Source: an uncultured Eubacteriales bacterium (GTDB lineage: Bacteria > Bacillota > Clostridia > Lachnospirales > Lachnospiraceae). From it: DNA of 10,185 nucleotides. A program made the translations under genes and the position numbers. The notes beneath the pieces were generated by a model. The model searched no databases and was not told the origin of the DNA. It saw nothing but the letters and a program-made list of their open reading frames with translations. Below, one piece after another: positions 1-5,894 of this stretch. Within the stretch, counting starts at the first letter, position 1; every line of letters begins with the position of its first letter. The DNA lies in NCBI GenBank assembly GCA_949297565.1, contig CASFUI010000195.1, positions 1-10,185 of the forward strand, written 5' to 3'.

Positions 1-478
1 CTGTCCCTTTTGCATGGATAACTGTTCCGCCTGTCGCATATACCTCGCGTGCAGCGTCCATCACCATTTCTGTATATCCCTGATTTGCAATTACCACAAG
101 AAGTTCATACTTTGTCTCTTTCAATACTGACTCATCTCCCTTAACAAATTCCTGTCCGCAGGTTAAATAATTGAGCGCTTTCTTTCCGCCAATGCTGCTG
201 AGAGGAACTATGAAAGCTATACCAATTCCCGGTATGTCAATTTTCATTCTGCGCTGAAGCCCCTGCTTTACTTCTTTCCATTTTGTATCGGTTACAATAT
301 GAAAAATAACAGCCTTTTCTGCTCCCTCCAGTCCGAAATAGTCCAGAATATCACTGGCGGCAGTTCCCATGCCAACAGTAATGGCAGAAACCTCTAACCC
401 AGACTGTACATAAAAATCCATAAATTTTTTGGTCAGATTACGATTTGTAATAGTGACCATCATATATAATTCACTCAT
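1..478 (-). CDS. P-II-like protein with two tandem P-II domains (3' end cut by window)
   Basis: The first 159 codons lie in the window; the C-terminus is beyond position 1. Two P-II-like (ferredoxin-fold, GlnB-type) units are visible. Unit 1 spans about residues 4-108: it opens with MMVTITNRN, has a T-loop-like stretch GMGTAASDIL at 36-45 and a PGIGIAFIVPL strand at 83-93, where P-II proteins have their B-loop and following strand. Unit 2 begins near residue 122 and is closer to the family: YELLVVIANQGYTEMVMDAA, then ATGGTVIHAKGT at 148-159, which is the P-II pattern of a GGT turn leading into the T-loop. P-II proteins sense ATP/ADP and 2-oxoglutarate and control enzymes or membrane transporters; which ligands bind here is unknown. 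The ATG is supported by an AGGAGG seven bases upstream. The gene is coupled to the upstream DUF1538 membrane protein gene, its probable partner. The family is likely right; the function is inferred. Confidence 0.82.
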   Translation of the reverse strand, partial: MSELYMMVTITNRNLTKKFMDFYVQSGLEVSAITVGMGTAASDILDYFGLEGAEKAVIFHIVTDTKWKEVKQGLQRRMKIDIPGIGIAFIVPLSSIGGKKALNYLTCGQEFVKGDESVLKETKYELLVVIANQGYTEMVMDAAREVYATGGTVIHAKGT

Positions 479-485
479 ATTACGG

Positions 486-491
486 CCTCCT
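486..491 (-). promoter_or_regulatory. Ribosome binding site overlapping the upstream stop codon
   Basis: On the minus strand the DUF1538 gene ends in TAGGAGG, so the TAG stop (492-490) runs into a perfect AGGAGG. Seven bases (485-479) separate it from the ATG of the P-II-like gene at 478. This layout is typical of translational coupling and argues that the two proteins are made together. Confidence 0.85.
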
Positions 492-2025
492 ACAACTCAA
501 TAATCGCATCGTCATCCAAAGCATCGTAAGCGTATTCCACTCCGGTATTGGCTGCATTCTGCTTAATCTTGTATACCATTCCCAGTATCTGTATGGTTAT
601 AAGCGGCGTCATCGCAACCATAGCAACCACGCCAAACGCGTCTGTCACGATATTTCCGCCAACCGCAATACATGCTCCCTGCGCGAGAGGCAGCAAAAAT
701 GTCGCAGTCATAGGTCCCGACGCAACTCCGCCCGAGTCAAACGCTATCGCAGTAAAAATTTTCGGTACGAAAAATGAAAGTCCTATTGCAATCGCGTATC
801 CCGGAATTAAAAACCACAGAATAGGTATTCTCCAAATAACTCTTATCATAGCAAGAGCAACTGACAGCGAAACTCCAAGCGAAAGGCTTATTCCCATAGC
901 TTTTGCTGAGATTGCTCCGTCAGTCATCTCCTCAACCTGATGATTAAGCACATATACCGCAGGCTCAGCCTTTACTATAAAGTAACCAATGAGCGCACCT
1001 ATCGGAACGAGAATCCACTTATAATCAAGAGATGCCAAAACATTTCCAAGATAATTTCCGGCAGGCATAAATCCTACATTGGCGCCTGTCAGGAAAAGCA
1101 CCAGACCTATATATGTGTACACAAGTCCGATTATTATTCTGGCAAGATTTCTTCCTGAAAGCCTCAGTGCAAAAATCTGAAAAAGTCCGAATACAACTAT
1201 AATCGGCAGCAGCGATACGGCAATCTCTTCTATATAAGTAGGAAGTCCCTCGCCAAACATTTTCCACAGTTCAACCGAATCTGAAATCTCCGGCATAACC
1301 GCGGCAGCATAGCTGCTCTCTGCCGGCTTATAAATCATACCCAAAATCATTACAGCCATGATAGGTCCGATGGAACAAAGAGCGACAAGACCAAAACTGT
1401 CATCGGCAGCATGGTGGTCGTTACGTATAGATGCAATACCAACACCTAATGCCATTATAAACGGAACTGTCATAGGTCCGGTCGTCACTCCGCCCGAATC
1501 AAAAGCTACGGCACGAAAACTTTCCGGAACAAAAAATACAAGCGTAAAAATAATGATGTAAAAAAATGTAAGAAGAGGCGGAAGCGCTATTCCTATAAAC
1601 ATACGCAAAAGAGCAACCACCAGAAAAAGACCGACTCCTACTGCCACCGACAATATGAGCGTCATATTAGGTACGGACGGTACCTGAGTAGCCAACACCT
1701 GCAAATCCGGCTCAGAAATCGTGATAATCACCCCCAGCACAAAGGACATGATAACGATAAACCAGATTTTTTTACTCTGAGTCATACAGGCTCCGACTTT
1801 TTCCCCCATAGGCGTCATAGACATCTCTGCCCCTAACGTAAAGAACATCATACCCGCCATTACAAGCACGGCTCCGACTATGAAGCACAATAAAATACTC
1901 GGCGTAATCGGGGCAATCGTAAAGCTGAGAATAATAAGAATCGCAACAACAGGCATTACCGCCTTTAGTGATTCTTTCAGCTTTTCCTTAAGCTTTTCTT
2001 TAAGCTTTTCGTTTACAATTTTCAA
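490..2025 (-). CDS. DUF1538 family membrane protein, two internal repeats
   Basis: A predicted multi-span inner membrane protein of 511 residues, counted from a TTG start at 2025. That start is chosen because GAGGTGA, a full match to the 16S anti-Shine-Dalgarno end, lies four bases upstream. The more distal TTG (2061) and ATG (2043) have no ribosome site and lie very close to the predicted transcription start. The protein is an internal duplication. Repeat 1 (about 20-233) has SEPDLQVLATQV at 104-115, FDSGGVTTGPMT at 175-186 and GMIYK at 229-233. Repeat 2 (about 264-486) has AEPAVYVLNHQV at 353-364, FDSGGVASGPMT at 429-440 and GMVYK at 482-486. Each repeat has roughly seven hydrophobic segments. 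The N-terminus is a lysine/glutamate-rich amphipathic stretch and the tail is acidic (ALDDDAIIEL). I recognise the family as DUF1538, of unknown function and known to sit beside P-II genes. A transporter or channel regulated by the downstream P-II protein is a reasonable inference; the substrate is unknown. Confidence 0.85.
   Translation of the reverse strand: MKIVNEKLKEKLKEKLKESLKAVMPVVAILIILSFTIAPITPSILLCFIVGAVLVMAGMMFFTLGAEMSMTPMGEKVGACMTQSKKIWFIVIMSFVLGVIITISEPDLQVLATQVPSVPNMTLILSVAVGVGLFLVVALLRMFIGIALPPLLTFFYIIIFTLVFFVPESFRAVAFDSGGVTTGPMTVPFIMALGVGIASIRNDHHAADDSFGLVALCSIGPIMAVMILGMIYKPAESSYAAAVMPEISDSVELWKMFGEGLPTYIEEIAVSLLPIIVVFGLFQIFALRLSGRNLARIIIGLVYTYIGLVLFLTGANVGFMPAGNYLGNVLASLDYKWILVPIGALIGYFIVKAEPAVYVLNHQVEEMTDGAISAKAMGISLSLGVSLSVALAMIRVIWRIPILWFLIPGYAIAIGLSFFVPKIFTAIAFDSGGVASGPMTATFLLPLAQGACIAVGGNIVTDAFGVVAMVAMTPLITIQILGMVYKIKQNAANTGVEYAYDALDDDAIIEL
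1979..2011 (-). repeat. 12-bp tandem repeat in the 5' end of the DUF1538 gene
   Basis: Nearly three copies of a 12-bp unit, read on the plus strand as AGCTTTTCCTTA (1979-1990), AGCTTTTCTTTA (1991-2002) and a partial AGCTTTTCG (2003-2011). They encode repeated EKLK units in the cytosolic N-terminal helix before the first membrane segment. The unit is a multiple of three, so copy-number change would add or remove four residues without a frameshift. Confidence 0.8.
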
Positions 2026-2029
2026 TAAA

Positions 2030-2037
2030 TCACCTCT
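2030..2037 (-). promoter_or_regulatory. Ribosome binding site that decides the DUF1538 start
   Basis: AGAGGTGA on the minus strand, followed by four bases and a TTG at 2025-2023. GAGGTGA pairs fully with the 3' end of 16S rRNA. No comparable site precedes the in-frame ATG at 2043 or TTG at 2061. Confidence 0.7.
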
Positions 2038-2072
2038 ATCCATTCTGTCTAAAAGTTGCAAGTATCTTTGTT

Positions 2073-2081
2073 ATTATACCA
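2073..2081 (-). promoter_or_regulatory. Extended -10 promoter for the DUF1538/P-II operon
   Basis: The minus strand reads TGGTATAAT, a consensus TATAAT (2078-2073) with the TG of an extended -10 element. No good -35 hexamer is present at 17 bp, as expected for extended -10 promoters. The transcription start would fall near 2066, giving a leader of about 40 bases to the TTG at 2025. The box lies just downstream of the T-tract of the preceding hairpin. Confidence 0.65.
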
Positions 2082-2082
2082 C

Positions 2083-2190
2083 AAAAAAAGAAAATCCGCC
2101 AGTGTTTTACGCTTTAATCACAAAATCCCCGCCTGCATAAAGCGTGTAATTTTCATATCGTCAGCACATCAATCACACTGTGGATTTTCT
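2083..2190 (-). terminator. Large structured terminator-like element after the HPr-like gene
   Basis: On the minus strand, AGAAAATCC (2190-2182) and CAGTGT (2180-2175) pair with ACACTG (2105-2100) and GGATTTTCT (2097-2089), giving a 15-bp stem interrupted by one small asymmetric bulge. A run of seven T follows at 2089-2083. The 69-base loop holds a second perfect 8-bp stem, ACGCTTTA (2145-2138) with TAAAGCGT (2116-2109). The stem plus T-run fits an intrinsic terminator for the HPr-like gene, whose stop is 31 bases upstream. The loop is much larger than in ordinary terminators, so a structured regulatory RNA is an alternative. Confidence 0.55.
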
Positions 2191-2220
2191 TTAACATATC
2201 AGTATCAATCAGTAATCCGA

Positions 2221-2457
2221 CTAATATCCCATAAATTCCTGAATATCTCTTAAAATATCCTCAAGCTGTTCTCCTTCGTCCTGTATTGTAAGATGAAGCG
2301 GTTTGCTGAGGTCAAGGCTGAACAAACCAACCAATGACTTGGCATCAACACAGCTATGCCCTGATTCTATGTCAAACGAACACGTATACTTGCTGATAAC
2401 ACTCACAAACCTCTGCACCTTCTCGACTGAATCCAACATTACCGTAACTGTAAACAT
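2221..2457 (-). CDS. HPr-like protein lacking the phosphocarrier histidine
   Basis: A 78-residue protein with the length and layout of the HPr fold: FTVTV first strand, VSVISKYTCSFDI helix and strand, then VDAKSLVGLFSLDL at about 37-50, matching the HPr pattern around regulatory Ser46 (NLKSIMGVMSLG), and a final helix GEQLEDILRDIQEFM. The segment where HPr carries GIHARPA with catalytic His15 is here LDSVEKVQRF, so the phosphotransfer histidine is absent. The serine in AKS (41) at the HPr-kinase position is kept. It is therefore unlikely to carry phosphate from PTS Enzyme I. By analogy with Bacillus Crh, which also lacks His15 and keeps Ser46, a role in carbon-status signalling is possible but unproven. 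The ATG is preceded by AGGAGG at seven bases. The gene appears monocistronic, with its own promoter and a terminator-like structure downstream. Confidence 0.78.
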   Translation of the reverse strand: MFTVTVMLDSVEKVQRFVSVISKYTCSFDIESGHSCVDAKSLVGLFSLDLSKPLHLTIQDEGEQLEDILRDIQEFMGY

Positions 2458-2487
2458 ATTCGTTCCTCCTTATGTAGCCTTGTTTTT

Positions 2488-2516
2488 ATTTTAGTACAAT
2501 AATAATACTACATCAA
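2488..2516 (-). promoter_or_regulatory. Promoter of the HPr-like gene
   Basis: On the minus strand, TTGATG (2516-2511) stands 17 bp from TAAAAT (2493-2488), a good sigma-A type promoter with four and five of six consensus positions. Transcription would start near 2481, leaving about 24 bases of leader that include the AGGAGG of the gene. Confidence 0.68.
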
Positions 2517-2535
2517 ACCGATAAAAACAACCAGA

Positions 2536-2575
2536 AAGTCCCGGAACGTCCGTTCCAAATAGTTCCGAAAGACTT
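2536..2575 (-). terminator. Terminator hairpin after the cardiolipin synthase gene
   Basis: On the minus strand, AAGTC (2575-2571) and CGGAAC (2567-2562) pair with GTTCCG (2547-2542) and GACTT (2540-2536), with a small internal loop and a 14-base terminal loop. The T-rich stretch TTGTTTTTAT follows after a few bases, so the T-tract is imperfect. The hairpin begins 11 bases after the TAG stop. A second GGAAC in the loop can compete for the same GTTCC, giving a shorter alternative hairpin. Confidence 0.6.
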
Positions 2576-2586
2576 AAAAAAATCAT

Positions 2587-4185
2587 CTACATAAGAGGCG
2601 CTATCAAACGGAGTATCTGACCTGCCGCCTTTTTGTACCACGGATACTTTTTACAGTCCTCCGGCGTAATTTTCTGACATTTTTTAAGAGTTTTCATAAA
2701 ATCAAGCTCAATATCTCTGATTACTTCATTTTTATAAATATATGCTCCGCACTCAAAATGAAGATACATGCTTCTGAAATCAAGATTTACCGTTCCCACT
2801 GTAGCCCTTACGTCATCGCTGATAAATTCTTTCGCATGCACAAACCCCGGAGTATACTCATAAATATGCACTCCTTTTTCGATAAGCTCAAGATAATACG
2901 TCCTCGCCAGAAGATACGCATAGACCTTATCCGGTATATGAGGCATTATAATTATCGTCTCAACGCCTCTCTTTGCACAGTAACACAGAGCGGCAATCAT
3001 CTCGTCATCCAAAATCAGGTACGGCGTCATAATATGAACATACTTCGCAGCACGGTTTAAAATATCGACATATACCCTCTTGCCTATTCTCTCGGAAGAA
3101 AAAGGACTGTCTCCGTAAGGTATCACATACCCTCCGCTCCTGATAAGCCCGTTGTCTCTGTCAAATTCCCGCATACACTGTTCTCTGCTTACGTTCAGAA
3201 TATACTTTTTAAGCTCATCCTGCTCGATACCGCTCTTCTTTCCGGCCACCTGCCACATTTTCAGAAACATGTATGTAAAACTCTTGACAGCATCCCCCTT
3301 AATCATAACAGCAGTATCTTTCCAGTGGCCAAACCTGTCAAGCCTGTCAATATATTCATCGGCAAGATTAATCCCCCCGGTAAAAACCGTCTCTCCGTCT
3401 ATCACTAATATCTTTCTGTGGTCGCGGTTATTCTGTACTGTTGAGAGCACCGGACGAATCTGTGAAAAAGGTCTTGACTGTATTCCGAATTTTTCCAATT
3501 CTTTATAATATCCGTACGGCAACAGCATAAGACTGCACATTCCGTCATACATAAAACGGACCTCCACCCCCTCTGCCGCCTTCTGCTTCAGAATATCAAG
3601 TATAGTTCTCCACATATAGCTGTCTGTAACTATAAAATATTCCATAAATATAAACTTTTTAGCCGCTTTGAGCTGCTTTTGCATCTCTTCAAATTTATTT
3701 TCACCAAGAGGAAAAAACATAATTCCGTTATCCTTATATGCAGGAAAATCACCTGCATTATACAGATATGTGGACAGCCCGTTCTCACCATGTGATACTC
3801 CATCAAGCTCATCGTATATATTCTGATTGTACTCTTCGCTCTCATGAAGCTGTTTGTCAATCATGTCAAGCCTCATGCGCATTATTTTTGTACCCGGCTG
3901 AAGATTGACAAAAATATACATCAGAGTTCCGAATACCGGAATTATAAGCACAGGAAGCATCCATGCCATTTTAAAACTCGCATTGGAATTTTCATTAAAA
4001 ATATGTATGACAACAAGCGCGCCTATAAGAACAAACACAGCGTATATCAGCACAGAATACGTATACATCCAGTTTGAGATTACAATAAAGAAAACCAGCT
4101 GCATAAGGACAGAAAAGATTACAAAAGCCGTACGTCCAAATAAAAGCTTTGAAATTTTTTTCAATTTGCGCGTAATTTTCTTCAT
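2587..4185 (-). CDS. cls: Cardiolipin synthase (phospholipase D family)
   Basis: A 532-residue membrane enzyme that would join two phosphatidylglycerol molecules into cardiolipin and glycerol at the cytoplasmic membrane. Hydrophobic segments occur at about 18-37, 43-62 and 73-94. Two phospholipase D HKD motifs follow: HRKILVID with H256, K258 and D263, then GGINLADEY; and HAKEFISD with H450, K452 and D457, then ATVGTVNLDFRS. All catalytic residues are present, so the enzyme looks intact. The length is slightly above the roughly 480-510 residues usual for bacterial Cls. The ATG has AGGAGG five bases upstream. A promoter at 4257-4229 and hairpins on both sides suggest a one-gene transcript, independent of gltBD. 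Another phospholipid-processing PLD enzyme cannot be excluded, but the membrane segments plus paired HKD sites are characteristic of Cls. Confidence 0.93.
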   Translation of the reverse strand: MKKITRKLKKISKLLFGRTAFVIFSVLMQLVFFIVISNWMYTYSVLIYAVFVLIGALVVIHIFNENSNASFKMAWMLPVLIIPVFGTLMYIFVNLQPGTKIMRMRLDMIDKQLHESEEYNQNIYDELDGVSHGENGLSTYLYNAGDFPAYKDNGIMFFPLGENKFEEMQKQLKAAKKFIFMEYFIVTDSYMWRTILDILKQKAAEGVEVRFMYDGMCSLMLLPYGYYKELEKFGIQSRPFSQIRPVLSTVQNNRDHRKILVIDGETVFTGGINLADEYIDRLDRFGHWKDTAVMIKGDAVKSFTYMFLKMWQVAGKKSGIEQDELKKYILNVSREQCMREFDRDNGLIRSGGYVIPYGDSPFSSERIGKRVYVDILNRAAKYVHIMTPYLILDDEMIAALCYCAKRGVETIIIMPHIPDKVYAYLLARTYYLELIEKGVHIYEYTPGFVHAKEFISDDVRATVGTVNLDFRSMYLHFECGAYIYKNEVIRDIELDFMKTLKKCQKITPEDCKKYPWYKKAAGQILRLIAPLM

Positions 4186-4228
4186 TTTATCCTCCTGTTC
4201 TTTGCCTCATATAATGTGCATTTTATAT

Positions 4229-4257
4229 ATCATAACACATTTGCGTTTCTCAGTCCA
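4229..4257 (-). promoter_or_regulatory. Promoter of the cardiolipin synthase gene
   Basis: On the minus strand, TGGACT (4257-4252), 17 bp, then TATGAT (4234-4229), preceded by TGT so that it also qualifies as an extended -10. Transcription would start near 4222, with a leader of about 37 bases. The promoter starts 11 bases beyond the gltD terminator hairpin. Confidence 0.6.
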
Positions 4258-4267
4258 CCGAGACAAG

Positions 4268-4296
4268 AAGCGGGGACGGCCACGCCGCCCCCGCTT
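4268..4296 (-). terminator. GC-rich terminator hairpin after gltD
   Basis: A stem of 13 pairs with a three-base loop: on the minus strand AAGCGGGGGCGGC (4296-4284) pairs with GCCGTCCCCGCTT (4280-4268), with one G-T wobble. The tail TCTTGTCT is only moderately T-rich. It begins 24 bases after the gltD stop and would separate gltBD from cls. Confidence 0.72.
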
Positions 4297-4320
4297 ATAA
4301 TTTTGTATGTCCAATAGCTA

Positions 4321-5805
4321 TCACAGGTTTGTATATCCCATGAGATAACGGTCAACTTCTCTTGCACAGTCGCGCCCCTGACGGATTGCTTTTACAACAA
4401 GAGACTGTCCCGTGTGGCAGTCGCCCGCGGTAAACACGCCCTGTACATTTGTCGCAAAGCCGTCCTGCTCAGTCTTAATGTTTGTGCGCTCTGTAAGCTC
4501 CACCCCGAAAGCATCAGTCACATACTTCTGCACTCCGAGGAATCCTGCCGCGATAAGCACGAGCTCACATGGAAGCTCTTTTTCACTGCCCTCCACAGGC
4601 ACCATCATTTTTCTTCCCGTTTTTTCGTCAACCTTAGACTCAAGCCTTACAGTTACAACCTTTTCAAGATTTCCCTTTTTATCCTTCTTAAACTCCTTTA
4701 CGGTTGTTGTATATACACGAGGGTCATGTCCAAACACCGCGATTGCCTCCTCCTGACCGTAATCGGTTTTGCAGACGAGAGGCCACTGCGGCCATGGATT
4801 GTTCTCGCTCCTGAAATCAGGAGCCTTAGGCATCATCTCAAGCTGCGTAACCGATTTGCAACCATGGCGTATGCATGTTCCCACACAGTCATTTCCAGTA
4901 TCTCCGCCTCCGATAACAATAACATTTTTATCCTTGGCAGATATATACTTTCCATCGCCAAAATCAGAGTCCAGCAAACTCTTTGTTGTAGACTTCAAGA
5001 AATCTACCGCAAAATATATTCCGTTGGCGTCTCTGCCCGGCGCGTTGATATCTCTCGGATTTGAAGCCCCGCACGCGAGAATTACGGCGTCATACTCATC
5101 CATCAGCTTCTTCGCTTTGATTTTCTCACCTACATTTGCCTCAGTTACAAATTCAACGCCCTCCTCTCTCATTACGTCGAGCTTTCTGTCTATAATGTGC
5201 TTTTCAAGCTTCATATTAGGAATGCCGTATCTTAACAGCCCCCCGATTCTGTCAGACCTTTCGAATACTGTAACTATATGGCCTCTTGTGTTGAGCTGGT
5301 CTGCCGCCGCAAGCCCGGCAGGGCCTGAGCCGACAACAGCAATCCGCTTTCCTGTTCTGACCTTAGGCGGCTTAGGACCCGCCCAGCCGTTTTCATAGGC
5401 GCGCTCGATAATCGCCATCTCATTTTCCTTGGTGCACACAGCGTCCCCATTCAAACCGCAGGTACATGCCTTCTCACACAGCGCAGGGCAGACGCGGCTC
5501 GTAAATTCCGGAAAATTGCTGGTCTTGTGAAGTCTGTTGTAAGCCTCCTCCCAGTTTCCCGTATATACAAGGTCATTCCACTCAGGAATAAGATTGTTTA
5601 ACGGACATCCCGATGTCATGCCCTTAATATTCATGCCTGACTGGCAGAACGGCACGCCGCAGTCCATACAGCGCGCAGCCTGACGTCTCTGTTCATCCTC
5701 AGACAGAGGAGTATGAAATTCATTAAAATTCTTTATTCTCTCTTTAGGCGAAACTGCTTTCGCTTCTTTTCGCTCATATTCCAAAAATCCTGTTGGCTTT
5801 CCCAT
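4321..5805 (-). CDS. gltD: Glutamate synthase small subunit (NADPH-linked beta subunit)
   Basis: A complete 494-residue protein that passes electrons from NAD(P)H through FAD and iron-sulfur clusters to the large subunit, which makes glutamate from 2-oxoglutarate and glutamine. The N-terminal cluster-binding region has cysteines 46, 49, 54 and 67, and a second group at 106, 110, 114 and 116. The FAD site is VVGSGPAGLA (157-166, GxGxxG). The NAD(P)H site is VIGGGDTGND (297-306). GDCHTGQSLVVKAI near 461-474 is the conserved C-terminal FAD contact. The length is slightly above the roughly 470-residue E. coli GltD. The ATG has AAGGAG five to six bases upstream. The gene ends in tandem stops TGA TAG, followed by a strong hairpin. 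It is the second gene of a gltB-gltD operon, separated from gltB by 88 bp. Related FAD oxidoreductases share this fold, but adjacency to gltB settles the call. Confidence 0.95.
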   Translation of the reverse strand: MGKPTGFLEYERKEAKAVSPKERIKNFNEFHTPLSEDEQRRQAARCMDCGVPFCQSGMNIKGMTSGCPLNNLIPEWNDLVYTGNWEEAYNRLHKTSNFPEFTSRVCPALCEKACTCGLNGDAVCTKENEMAIIERAYENGWAGPKPPKVRTGKRIAVVGSGPAGLAAADQLNTRGHIVTVFERSDRIGGLLRYGIPNMKLEKHIIDRKLDVMREEGVEFVTEANVGEKIKAKKLMDEYDAVILACGASNPRDINAPGRDANGIYFAVDFLKSTTKSLLDSDFGDGKYISAKDKNVIVIGGGDTGNDCVGTCIRHGCKSVTQLEMMPKAPDFRSENNPWPQWPLVCKTDYGQEEAIAVFGHDPRVYTTTVKEFKKDKKGNLEKVVTVRLESKVDEKTGRKMMVPVEGSEKELPCELVLIAAGFLGVQKYVTDAFGVELTERTNIKTEQDGFATNVQGVFTAGDCHTGQSLVVKAIRQGRDCAREVDRYLMGYTNL

Positions 5806-5828
5806 AAAAATCTCCTTTCGGTAATCGC

Positions 5829-5894
5829 TTAATCACTCACACTGCACATGCCCGAAATCCTCCGTGGATTATCCTAAGCACTCATACAGCACTT
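5829..5894 (-). repeat. Direct repeat and small hairpin in the gltB-gltD spacer
   Basis: Two 19-bp imperfect direct repeats (plus strand 5831-5849 and 5876-5894, identical at 15 of 19 positions, sharing CACTCA and GCAC) flank a small hairpin, AATCC-five bases-GGATT (5856-5870). The spacer has no T-run, so it does not look like a terminator. The hairpin carries a GGAGG, and a six-codon reading frame (MCSVSD, 5849-5829) follows it. The role is unknown; setting the GltB:GltD ratio or RNA processing are possibilities. Confidence 0.5.

Noticed and set aside
548..940. Plus-strand frame of 130 codons opposite the DUF1538 gene
   Set aside because: It is antisense to the conserved second repeat of the membrane protein, and its hydrophobic look mirrors the codons of the real gene.
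2118..2156. Twelve-codon frame MKITRFMQAGIL on the minus strand inside the large hairpin
   Set aside because: No ribosome binding site precedes it, it is very short, and it overlaps the paired region. It is probably chance.
3905..4300. Plus-strand frame running from the cls 5' region into the intergenic hairpin
   Set aside because: It is mostly antisense to cls, and its C-terminal part is simply the GC-rich terminator translated.
4414..5398. Long plus-strand open frames opposite gltD (4414-5064 and 4769-5398)
   Set aside because: They lie antisense to a clearly conserved gene, have low-complexity or unrecognisable translations, and are best explained by the composition of the opposite strand.
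5829..5849. Six-codon frame MCSVSD in the gltB-gltD spacer, preceded by GGAGG at nine bases
   Set aside because: The spacing is acceptable for translation but the frame is too short to judge. It shows no run of amino-acid codons typical of an attenuation leader peptide.
5856..5870. Small hairpin in the gltB-gltD spacer as a terminator
   Set aside because: The stem is only five pairs and no T-run follows, so termination between gltB and gltD is not supported.
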